Under the pieces are notes generated by a model that saw only the letters and a list, made by a program, of their open reading frames with translations, had not been told where the DNA came from and did no database searches. Both the position numbers and the translations under genes were made by a program. From Paenibacillaceae bacterium (GTDB lineage Bacteria > Bacillota > Bacilli > Paenibacillales > Paenibacillaceae), in the NCBI GenBank assembly GCA_004134985.1, contig REGQ01000044.1, positions 1 through 32,210 of the forward strand: 32,210 bases of DNA. Reading direction: 5' to 3'. The number at the start of each line of letters is the position of its first letter. Positions within the stretch are counted from its first letter, which is position 1. Positions 1 through 8,077 of this stretch are shown here, one piece after another.

Positions 1-117
1 CTCTTTTTCTGGAAACGTGGTTGCTCAACAGCGAATTTCTTACGATCGTTTACTAATCTTTCGTTCAACTTATATAGCTTATTATTTAATTTGAATGTTA
101 TGGGCATTCATCATGCA

Positions 118-2652
118 TCATATCTTGAAGTTTAGCGTCTTCCTTCTTTCGCGCAAGCGTAAGACGATAATGCCCTCCCCATACTCTCCGTAAAGATGCG
201 GATTATCAATCAACGGATAACCTGACTCGCCCTTAACCTCTCTATCGCCAATCAGGCTTGATTGTCCATAGCTCAGCGTAATGGTGCCAAGCGAAGGGGA
301 CTCATAGATCAGAGCTCCATCCCCTAGGGATTGGATACGGGAGGCCATAATAGCATCCTTGAAGAGTGCGAAGGTCTGGAATTGCTCTAGGCTGCCCGCT
401 TCCAGCAACCAGATATTGTTCTTGTCCAGGCAGAGAAGCTCCCGCCTCTTGTATTTGCCATGATCGGTTACGTCGTATGGCTTCTGCGAATACAGCGCTA
501 CGTAAGCATCGCCCTTGCGCCCGAACAGCCAGCCGCCGCCGGCATCTGTTTCATCGAATTCGGCGAACGGGAAGTACGCATGCGTATAGCCTGGACCTTC
601 TCCCAGCCTGTAGTTGTAGGCAAGAACATTCCGGTGCGCGAACATATGAGGATTGATATACTGCCCTCCCCAATAGGAGGGCCGCGTCATCTCCGACTTG
701 TTGTCGAAGCAGGTGACGAAGACCGGAAGCGTTCCTCCAAGCAGGACTTGGCCGGCATGCACCTGGCCGCCGTGCTCGCCGGTCTTGGACTCCATCATAC
801 CGGACACCATATAATCGCGGGTCCGGTATGTGGCGCAGTCAACGCCGTCCATTCCCCTGTGGGGAAAGAGTCCCATTCGCGTTCGCGTGAACAATTCAGC
901 CTCGCTGCCCGCGATCGCTTCCCATTCGGGATCCGGCACGTACGAGCTGGAAGCCATCGCGACGCATCCGATGGATATTCTTCGGACCAGTCGTTTCGGC
1001 CATCCGAACAAGAGCCAGTTCATGTGCCCGATGGCCTCCAACTCGGGATGCATGATCGTCTCCTCATAGCTTCGGCCGTGCGTCGTCGCCATGATCCCCT
1101 TGCTGCTGTGCGACGCCATAATGGGGCAGATCAGGTCCATCAGCTGCCGGGCGAGCAGGCGCGTATACCCGTTCTCTTCTCCGAAATCGACGATGCTAAG
1201 CAACGCTAATATATCTTCCTCATAATACGTGTTGGAATGCCACTCCATGAATCCATACGTACCTTTCTCACGTATCCAACGCTCCGCTGCCAGCCTGCCC
1301 TTGAGAGCATGGAAGAGCCCATTCTGTCCGCTGTTTGAGAACATCTCTCCGGGAAAGAGAATGCCGGCCACGTATTCCGCGCTGAAGAACAGAATTTCAT
1401 GATTCTCCGAACGCGTGAACATCAGGGATCGACCGGGTTCATCCGTCCAATACTTGAAACCCAGGATACAGGCTTTCATCCGCTCGACCAGTTCAGGCTT
1501 GATGCGGCCGGAATCCGCATAATGGACATACATGCGCAGGAGTCCGTGCATGGCGAAGTCCGCGCAATCGTAACGGGCGTCGATGTAGGCGACACCGTCC
1601 TCAATCGCCGTCTCGTCGACGGCATCCCAGTGTTCCGACGCCATCTTGGCGTATTCCCGATAGAGAAGGGATCGATCATCCGCGTCTGCCTCTGCCATCT
1701 GCTCCATCATGTACCGCTTGCGCTGGCCAAATGCCGCACCCTTGGGAAGATCATGCATCCAGTCAACACGTTCGAATAAGAAAGCAATGCCTGCTATCTG
1801 CTCTCCGGAGTCCGCCTCATAAGCGAGGGACAACGTATATTCTCCTGCTTCGGGAAGTCCGCTGGCCTTCGTGATTTCCCAGGATCGTCCATCGCCGCTC
1901 AGCCTGGCAGCCGTCCTCAGAACCGTTTGACCCAGCATTCCCCGTCTGCTTGCAGAAAGGGTGGCAACAAAGGTGCCTTCGCTCGCGACAGGCTCATCCC
2001 ATTGCAGAACGACAGGCTCATCCCCGCTCACCAAGTTGCGTGCGACATAGAATCGCCGCCAAGCCGCCTCTAATCGCTGACGGCATGTCGGCTCCAGCAA
2101 CAACGGCACTTGAGCCTCAATGCTGGCATCCACAGGCACCAGCGTAAATGAATTGATGCAGTGTAGATGTACATTCGCAAGCATAACAACGACATCGTTG
2201 TGACCTGATTTCAAAGGAAGCCGAAGCTCGAAGGTGTCTTCTGTTCTTCCTACTCGGAGATGCGCGAATTGCTCCGCTCCATTCACGATCACGCGCGCCG
2301 ATCCGCTCAACCACAACTGGAAGACATATTCCCCATCGGCAGGCGCTTGAAGCCTCGTGTAGGCGTAGGTAACCAACAAGCGCGCATGAATACCGAAGCG
2401 CGCCCACGTCATTTTGTGCTCGGACTCGTCTGTCCTCAGCAAGCACCATGGCAGCCTCTGGCCGAACAACGACAGATGCTCGCCTTCGATCGGCGCCAAG
2501 CCGGCAAGCCGCGACTCGGCTTCGCCGAAATAGGATGCATAGGGTTCGATCGGCACCCGGTAATTGTCGTCATACAGCTCGGAGACATCGAGGTCGAACG
2601 GTCCCGCATACAACCAGTCTCGGATGGTATTATGATCGCCTGTCGAGTTCAT
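118..2652 (-). CDS. Large lyase/hydrolase-like carbohydrate-active protein, family unassigned
   Basis: A cytoplasmic protein of 844 residues with no signal peptide. I do not recognise a named family. Residues 1-300 look like beta-sandwich material. Residues 310-560 are helical and carry motifs such as SENHEILFFSAEYVAG (415-430) and GFMEWHSNTYYEEDI (467-481). Residues 590-844 look like a beta-rich supersandwich with GEHGGQVHAGQ (625-635). This order resembles the (alpha/alpha) toroid plus beta-sheet polysaccharide lyases such as heparinase II/III, which is inference. Conserved His, Glu and Tyr residues in those motifs are catalytic candidates. The start is ATG at 2652 because AAGGAG lies 10 bases upstream; the frame opens earlier without a comparable site. 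It is the last gene of locus A, 81 bases after the solute-binding protein, so it probably acts on the imported oligosaccharide. Confidence 0.75.
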   Translation of the reverse strand: MNSTGDHNTIRDWLYAGPFDLDVSELYDDNYRVPIEPYASYFGEAESRLAGLAPIEGEHLSLFGQRLPWCLLRTDESEHKMTWARFGIHARLLVTYAYTRLQAPADGEYVFQLWLSGSARVIVNGAEQFAHLRVGRTEDTFELRLPLKSGHNDVVVMLANVHLHCINSFTLVPVDASIEAQVPLLLEPTCRQRLEAAWRRFYVARNLVSGDEPVVLQWDEPVASEGTFVATLSASRRGMLGQTVLRTAARLSGDGRSWEITKASGLPEAGEYTLSLAYEADSGEQIAGIAFLFERVDWMHDLPKGAAFGQRKRYMMEQMAEADADDRSLLYREYAKMASEHWDAVDETAIEDGVAYIDARYDCADFAMHGLLRMYVHYADSGRIKPELVERMKACILGFKYWTDEPGRSLMFTRSENHEILFFSAEYVAGILFPGEMFSNSGQNGLFHALKGRLAAERWIREKGTYGFMEWHSNTYYEEDILALLSIVDFGEENGYTRLLARQLMDLICPIMASHSSKGIMATTHGRSYEETIMHPELEAIGHMNWLLFGWPKRLVRRISIGCVAMASSSYVPDPEWEAIAGSEAELFTRTRMGLFPHRGMDGVDCATYRTRDYMVSGMMESKTGEHGGQVHAGQVLLGGTLPVFVTCFDNKSEMTRPSYWGGQYINPHMFAHRNVLAYNYRLGEGPGYTHAYFPFAEFDETDAGGGWLFGRKGDAYVALYSQKPYDVTDHGKYKRRELLCLDKNNIWLLEAGSLEQFQTFALFKDAIMASRIQSLGDGALIYESPSLGTITLSYGQSSLIGDREVKGESGYPLIDNPHLYGEYGEGIIVLRLRERRKTLNFKI

Positions 2653-2733
2653 CTGTTTCCATCTCCTTATTGAGACAATAAGAAAGGAGAACGAGACCAT
2701 ATACATGCCCCGGTTCTCCTTTTATCATCCCGG

Positions 2734-4413
2734 TTATTTCAATACTTCTTGCTTCAGCTCCTCATACAACGCCATTTGTTCTTCAACCATTACGTAAAAG
2801 TCCTCGGCGAGCAGCGCGTTGTCCTTGTTCATGGCGTACCAGTCTTTGTACCAAGCTTCGATTTTTGCGCCGTCGCTCTTCTGCCAGATGTCTTGCGCAT
2901 CGGCAAGCGCTTGATCGATACTATATTTGGCTCCACTGACAACCCCCTTTAACCAAAGGTCTGCAATCGACTTCTCTGCATTGGAGTCGGATGTCGCCAG
3001 ATCCTTCGGAAGCGCCGGCATATGCTCGGATATTGTCAGTTCCGGATAAGGCTTATCCAGCGTTAGATACGTATCGCGGAACAAATCGTATAATTGCTGA
3101 TACTCTTCCTTGCGGGGGTCGCTGTTGTATTTCAAGAACGGAAGCTCCCCCTTGTTGTAGGTTAATCCGCCGTTTTGCAGCATGCGCAAATCCAGCGTGA
3201 TGTCGTTCACTTCTTTTTTGTGCTTGTCGGCGTCGATAATTTCGATGACCTCGCCGTTCTTTTGGTAGTGCGTGCCTTCATCTCCGTAGGTAAGCCTCTC
3301 CATCGTGTCCTCTCTGATCGAAAAGTCAATATATTGCATGACGCTCTCCGGATGCTTCGCCGTTGCGGCGATGACGGCCGTCATTTGAACCGGATTAGTC
3401 AAGGTTGGCGTGAAGGCGCCGAACTTGCTTTCCGGCAGCGGGATGAGGGTGACTTCCGCGTCTGCCACATTCTGCTTCAGCGGATCAATCAGATTTTTGA
3501 TCAAATTGACCATATTGGCCTCTTGGAACGGATAGAGGCCGACTTTTCCGTTAATGAAGTCCTGCTGTGCTTTCGCGCCGTTCTGGTCGTTAATGAAATC
3601 ACGATCGATAATGCCATCGTCGTACAATTTTTTCAGGAAGGCGAAGTATTCTACCCGGCGCTCCCAATCGATGAGCAGCTCATCGTCCTGAAGCACCCAT
3701 TTGCTGCTGGCTCCGAAGATTTGCTTTGTCGTTATTTCAGACCTGCCGCTAATCGCCAGTCCATACGTATCCTTCTGCCCGTTACCGTCCGGATCGCCTT
3801 CTGCCATTGCCTTGGCAACGGTGTATAACTCCTCAATAGTAGTGGGCGCCTCAAGTCCCAGCTTTTCCAGCCAGTCCACCCGGATGAGAATGCCGCGCTG
3901 CGGCTCCACCCAGTTGATGCGTCCGAATTCATACAGCTTGCCGTCTGATTTCGTACCGGCTTTCCGGAGCAGCGGCTGCTCTTCCAGCAACTGTTTGTAC
4001 TCCACGCTGTGCTCTTCAATCAGATCGTCAATTGGCATGAGCTGCTTTTGGTCGTAGAGCGGATTGCGAGTCGTCGGCGCGTATTCGAACAAGAGGTCCG
4101 GCGCGCTGCCCGACGCGAACAGCACGTTGATTTTCTCTGACGAGTTCGTACGGGGAATGGCGACGAACTTGACATTCGCCGGTCCATTCTCGTTAATCCA
4201 TTTGGTCCAGCGATTGTTTTCGATCGTCCCTTCGTCTTGGGCAACGGTTCCTCGATCGTAGATGGAGACGGTAATATCTTGTTTTTTGGCCGACTCCGAA
4301 GCGTTGCCGGCGGAGCCGATGTTCACCGCATTGCCATTATCGCTGCATCCTGCCATTATGCTTGCAGTCAACAACAGTGCAAGCGGCGCGCCTAACCATT
4401 TTTTCATCTTCAT
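2734..4413 (-). CDS. Extracellular solute-binding lipoprotein of a carbohydrate ABC importer (locus A)
   Basis: A family 1 solute-binding protein of 559 residues, long like the LplA/YtcQ group of Paenibacillus and Bacillus. It has a lipoprotein signal peptide with lipobox IMAGC and the lipidated cysteine at residue 23. The mature start holds DITVSIYDRGTVAQDEGTIE, very similar to the corresponding stretch of the second solute-binding protein in this window (TLTVGIFDRGIQGQPDLNNN). AAAGGGGG precedes the start. It lies 56 bases after the permease gene and precedes the lyase-like gene. It would capture an oligosaccharide at the outer face of the membrane and hand it to the two permeases. The substrate cannot be read from the sequence. 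Confidence 0.93.
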   Translation of the reverse strand: MKMKKWLGAPLALLLTASIMAGCSDNGNAVNIGSAGNASESAKKQDITVSIYDRGTVAQDEGTIENNRWTKWINENGPANVKFVAIPRTNSSEKINVLFASGSAPDLLFEYAPTTRNPLYDQKQLMPIDDLIEEHSVEYKQLLEEQPLLRKAGTKSDGKLYEFGRINWVEPQRGILIRVDWLEKLGLEAPTTIEELYTVAKAMAEGDPDGNGQKDTYGLAISGRSEITTKQIFGASSKWVLQDDELLIDWERRVEYFAFLKKLYDDGIIDRDFINDQNGAKAQQDFINGKVGLYPFQEANMVNLIKNLIDPLKQNVADAEVTLIPLPESKFGAFTPTLTNPVQMTAVIAATAKHPESVMQYIDFSIREDTMERLTYGDEGTHYQKNGEVIEIIDADKHKKEVNDITLDLRMLQNGGLTYNKGELPFLKYNSDPRKEEYQQLYDLFRDTYLTLDKPYPELTISEHMPALPKDLATSDSNAEKSIADLWLKGVVSGAKYSIDQALADAQDIWQKSDGAKIEAWYKDWYAMNKDNALLAEDFYVMVEEQMALYEELKQEVLK

Positions 4414-4469
4414 TCCTGTTTCCCCCTTTAAAATAAATTACTGCATTCATCCTCATCTATCGCATCAGC

Positions 4470-5339
4470 CTAACCCTTGATAGAGCCCAGCATAACGCCT
4501 TTCACAAAATACTTCTGCAGGAAAGGATACGCAGCAAGCATAGGAATGACCATGACCAGCACCCCAGCCGCTTTTAACGACTCTGGCACCACTTCGACCT
4601 GCTCACCAGAGGATACGACCTCCTGCAACAAGCTTTGACTCTTAATCATGTTCTGCACTAATACGGTCATGTTGAATTTGCTCGTCTCATTAATGTAGAT
4701 CAGTACGCTCATGAATGAATTCCAGAAGCCGACGGCATAGAACAGGGTTAAGGTCGCAATGACTGGCATGGATAGCGGAAGGACAATCTTTTGCAGATAC
4801 GTCCATTCCGTGCAGCCGTCGATGCGGGAAGCATCGTCGATTTCGTCCGGTATATTCTCGAAGAACGTGCGCATGACCAAGAGATTGTAAGTACTGACGA
4901 GTGCCGGCAGCCAGATCGCAAAGTACGAATTAATGAGCCCGAAGGACTTCACGACGAGGTAGGTCGGAATCAAACCTCCGCTGAACAGCATCGTGAAAAC
5001 CATCGCCAGCGTAAAGAAGCGGCGGCCGTAAAATATTTTCCTCGAAAGCGGATAGGCCGTCATAATCGTGACGCTCATGGAGAGGCACACGCCAACGGTC
5101 GTAATGACAAAGCTGTTCCAGAAAGCAGGGATGATTCGCGTCCCTTCGAATAACGCCGTGAACGCATCCGTGTTCCACCCAATCGGATAAAACGTCACTT
5201 TCCCCGACGCGATAGGCTGCATATCACTGAGTGACAGCGCGATCGTGTTGATAAGAGGGAATAAGCATGTAATGCCTAGCAGCAATAAGAATGTACCGTT
5301 AAGGAAATAAAAGACTTTTTCTCCGCGTGTGCTTTTCAT
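4470..5339 (-). CDS. Carbohydrate ABC transporter permease, YtcP/MalG type (locus A)
   Basis: An inner-membrane permease of 289 residues with about six hydrophobic spans, of the CUT1 subfamily. The ATPase-contact EAA loop is visible as DDASRIDGCTEWTYLQKIVL followed by PLSMPVI. The C-terminus ends KYFVKGVMLGSIKG, typical of YtcP-like permeases. AAGGGAGGG stands before the ATG. It starts 13 bases after the preceding permease gene and is followed by the solute-binding protein, so it is half of a heterodimeric channel. No ATPase gene is nearby; a shared MsmX-type ATPase is expected from knowledge of the family. Confidence 0.95.
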   Translation of the reverse strand: MKSTRGEKVFYFLNGTFLLLLGITCLFPLINTIALSLSDMQPIASGKVTFYPIGWNTDAFTALFEGTRIIPAFWNSFVITTVGVCLSMSVTIMTAYPLSRKIFYGRRFFTLAMVFTMLFSGGLIPTYLVVKSFGLINSYFAIWLPALVSTYNLLVMRTFFENIPDEIDDASRIDGCTEWTYLQKIVLPLSMPVIATLTLFYAVGFWNSFMSVLIYINETSKFNMTVLVQNMIKSQSLLQEVVSSGEQVEVVPESLKAAGVLVMVIPMLAAYPFLQKYFVKGVMLGSIKG

Positions 5340-5352
5340 GATGTTCCCTCCC

Positions 5353-6330
5353 TTACCATAGGCCCTTGCCGAATTTTCGCGCTACCGCGTTGGCTGCCAG
5401 GACAAGAATGAATCCGATCAGCGATTCGAACATCCCCATCGCCGCTGATAAGCTGAACTGTCCCCCTTGCAAACCTACCCTGTACATAAAGGTACTGATG
5501 ACTTCCGCAACGCCAGAGACAATGCTGTTCTGCAGCACGTAGACATGATCGAATCCAACCTCCATCAGCCTGCCCATGGACAGAATGAACATGATGATGA
5601 TCGTCGAGCTAATGCCAGGGAGCGTAATGTGCCAGATTTGCCGGAACTTGCTTGCACCATCCAGGCTTGCAGATTCATACAAGCTGGGATCGATGGCCGT
5701 AAGCGCCGCCAAGTAGATGATAGCGCTGAATCCCATCTCCTTCCAGATGCCGGAGCCTACATAGATGCTGATCCATGAGCCAGGCTCGAACAGGAATGGA
5801 TACGGCTTGCCCGTAATCGCTTCGATCCAATTGTTGATGGTGCCGGATTCAACGGAGAACAGCGTCACGACGAATCCTCCGATGATGACCCATGAGAAGA
5901 AATGAGGCAAGTAGACGATCGTTTGAATGAAGCGCTTGTACCAGCTTCTTCTGACCTCGTTCAGCATAACCGCCAGAAGAATCGGGAACGGGAAGCCGAC
6001 GAAGACGTTTAAGAACGACAATACAACCGTGTTGCGAATAACGTTTAGCGTTTGCGGCTGACGGAAAATGGTTTCAAAATTTTGCAGCCCTACCCATGGG
6101 CTTCCTAACACCCCGTCCGCAAAGTTATAATCCTTGAAGGCAAGGATCAGGCCTCCTATGGGCAAATACTTGAACAAAATGTAGAACAATAAGCCGGGCA
6201 GAAACATAAGCAACAGCGGAATATTCGCTTTCCACCTGCGGCTGCTGACGCTTCGCCCGGAAGGATTGCGGTTGGCCTGATTTTCTGGACTGCTTGCATC
6301 CGCGACCGGTACGGCTTTGTTAAATGCCAT
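5353..6330 (-). CDS. Carbohydrate ABC transporter permease, LplB/MalF type (locus A)
   Basis: A membrane permease of 325 residues. A basic, polar N-terminus of about 35 residues precedes the first span (IPLLLMFLPGLLFYILF), followed by KYLPIGGLILAFKDYN, typical of LplB-like proteins. The EAA loop reads YESASLDGASKFRQIWHITL followed by PGI. The C-terminus RKFGKGLW matches the family ending in GLW. It pairs with the YtcP-type permease that follows. GGGAGAG lies 8 bases before the ATG. It is the first gene after a 193-base gap holding a perfect TATAAT box, so the transport genes may have their own promoter, probably driven by the upstream response regulator. Confidence 0.95.
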   Translation of the reverse strand: MAFNKAVPVADASSPENQANRNPSGRSVSSRRWKANIPLLLMFLPGLLFYILFKYLPIGGLILAFKDYNFADGVLGSPWVGLQNFETIFRQPQTLNVIRNTVVLSFLNVFVGFPFPILLAVMLNEVRRSWYKRFIQTIVYLPHFFSWVIIGGFVVTLFSVESGTINNWIEAITGKPYPFLFEPGSWISIYVGSGIWKEMGFSAIIYLAALTAIDPSLYESASLDGASKFRQIWHITLPGISSTIIIMFILSMGRLMEVGFDHVYVLQNSIVSGVAEVISTFMYRVGLQGGQFSLSAAMGMFESLIGFILVLAANAVARKFGKGLW

Positions 6331-6375
6331 CGATTCGACTCTCCCTCCCCTGAAGCCTCTTTGTCTGATATCTTT

Positions 6376-6381
6376 ATTATA
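6376..6381 (-). promoter_or_regulatory. TATAAT -10 box with no good -35, ahead of locus A transport genes
   Basis: On the minus strand a perfect TATAAT stands about 45 bases before the LplB-type permease start. The bases 17 upstream (AGGCGG) do not resemble TTGACA. A consensus -10 with no -35 is the usual look of an activator-dependent promoter, which fits the AraC-type response regulator encoded just upstream. That dependence is inference. Confidence 0.5.
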
Positions 6382-6523
6382 GAAGGCGACATGATCCCCC
6401 GCCTTGAATTAACCACGGGAAATCTTCGGTTTGCAACGAATCGAACAGGTGGATTTCAGAGAGTAAGGTGCAAGAAAAAAAGCTGCCCCGCAAGGTCTGC
6501 CGACCGTGTGAGAAAGCTTCGTC

Positions 6524-8077
6524 TTAAGTGCGTTCGCGCTTCCGGTAATCTGATGGCGAACATCCTGCTGTGCCCTTGAAGGCGGTAGCAAAATAGTTCG
6601 AATCGGGGTAGCCTACCGCTTCAGCGATTTCCGCAACCTTCATATCCGTATTTTTAAGCAGAAGCTTGGCTTTGTCCATTCGAAGTCTGGAGAGATAGCT
6701 GCTGAAGCTTTCACCGGTCTCCTTTTTGAATAAATTGCCGAAGTAGTTCGCACTAAGATGGCAATGAGCCGCAACGTCCGGCAAGCCGATTTCCTCCGCA
6801 TAATGGGATCGGATATATTGGATGGCGCGGCCAATGATGCCGCTATTGCGCTCCGTCTGCCAGTTGGACAGCGCTTGTAGAAACAGTTTGACTTGAACAG
6901 TCAACCACGCAGTAATCTCTTGTCTGCTCTGGCAGCCATGCAAGTCAGCTGCCCGTTTCCCGATGTCACTAGCGATTTTGGAATCGACTTCCAGCTCCTT
7001 GCGCATGACGTCGTTCATCGCCAAGGCCGTGCAGAAGGCATCGATCTTCACCTCTTCAGGGGATGCCATAGAAGCTCCTATAGATTCCAGCATGCGCTCT
7101 GCGTAAGTCTGTAATTCATCGGTGTTGCCCAGCAGCATAATCGCTGTCAATTCGCCTCGAATGAGCTTGATCTTGGAATCGTTGGCCATTGGCGTACTCG
7201 GCACGCTCGACATGGCTTCATCCAATCCCGCTCGCCTCAAGTTCGTTTCCAGCCAACCTTCAAGTAGCCTGAACGATTCGAACCTGCCAAACCTGTGGGA
7301 CGTCAATGAGATGCTCAGCAACTGTTCCACCACATTAGCCGCTTCAAGGAACAATTGCTCAGCAAGAACCTCCTGAGGCAGCCAGAAGGCGAACCGGTCG
7401 AATGCTAGCGTCAACCACCTGACATTGGAGGAACTGGACTCCATCATTTCCTGCAAAATATTGCCGATCGAAAATTGAAGCAGTATTCTGTCGCTTCTGC
7501 GGTAGTCCCGGGACTGAGGCAAATAGCTGTCAACCTGCAGTATCCAGAAATCATGCCCGTTCAGACGCTGCTCTATCGCCTCTGCTTCAGTCCGATCATA
7601 AGGAAGATGCGAGAGCGCACTGCGCAGCAAGGCATCCTCTTTGAGACGCTGCTCCTCCGCATCCTTTTCCCGCCCCCTGACCTGCAGTCTAAATTGCTCG
7701 AATGCCTGTTTAAGAACCTGGCATACTTCTTCCTCCCGGCAAGGCTTGAGCAGGAAGTGTTTGACGCCATGGTTAATAGCGGTTTGCGCATATTCGAAAT
7801 CCCGATACCCCGTCAAAATAATGACCGATGTTCCGGTGCCCTCGGAGGCAATCATTCCGGCAAGCTCCAGTCCGTCCATTAACGGCATTCGGATATCGGT
7901 GAGGACAAGATCGGGTTTCAATTCCCGGAATTTGACGATCGCTTCCTCTCCATTGCCCGCTTCTCCTGCGACAGTCCAACCCAGAGCATTGCTCTCCACC
8001 AACTTGTGAAGGCCCTTCCGAATGAACGGCTCATCGTCAACAATTAATAACTTTCCCTTCATGATAATATCATTCAT
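6524..8077 (-). CDS. Response regulator, receiver plus AraC-type DNA-binding domain (YesN family, locus A)
   Basis: A protein of 517 residues. The N-terminal receiver carries the acidic pair VDDE (14-16), the phospho-acceptor D61 in LTDIRMP and the conserved lysine K111 in LLKP. A poorly conserved middle region follows, then a C-terminal AraC double helix-turn-helix from about 410 to 513 (YIRSHYAEEIGLPDVAAHCH; AEIAEAVGYPDSNYFATAFK). It overlaps the end of the kinase gene by eight bases, so the two are translationally coupled and form a YesM/YesN-type system. It probably activates the transporter genes downstream. The start at 8077 has GGAG seven bases upstream; the later ATG at 8062 has none. 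Confidence 0.95.
   Translation of the reverse strand: MNDIIMKGKLLIVDDEPFIRKGLHKLVESNALGWTVAGEAGNGEEAIVKFRELKPDLVLTDIRMPLMDGLELAGMIASEGTGTSVIILTGYRDFEYAQTAINHGVKHFLLKPCREEEVCQVLKQAFEQFRLQVRGREKDAEEQRLKEDALLRSALSHLPYDRTEAEAIEQRLNGHDFWILQVDSYLPQSRDYRRSDRILLQFSIGNILQEMMESSSSNVRWLTLAFDRFAFWLPQEVLAEQLFLEAANVVEQLLSISLTSHRFGRFESFRLLEGWLETNLRRAGLDEAMSSVPSTPMANDSKIKLIRGELTAIMLLGNTDELQTYAERMLESIGASMASPEEVKIDAFCTALAMNDVMRKELEVDSKIASDIGKRAADLHGCQSRQEITAWLTVQVKLFLQALSNWQTERNSGIIGRAIQYIRSHYAEEIGLPDVAAHCHLSANYFGNLFKKETGESFSSYLSRLRMDKAKLLLKNTDMKVAEIAEAVGYPDSNYFATAFKGTAGCSPSDYRKRERT

Noticed and set aside
460-1209. Long open frame on the plus strand opposite the lyase-like gene
   Set aside because: It lies wholly antisense to a well-supported gene, has no ribosome binding site and gives Arg/His-rich text without domain features.
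3175-3828. 217-codon plus-strand frame opposite the locus A binding protein
   Set aside because: It is a codon-phase shadow of the minus-strand gene, which has a lipobox, a ribosome site and clear family similarity.
6472-6520. Run of T after the locus A response regulator as a terminator
   Set aside because: Seven T are present on the minus strand, but the sequence before them gives no stable stem beyond three or four pairs.
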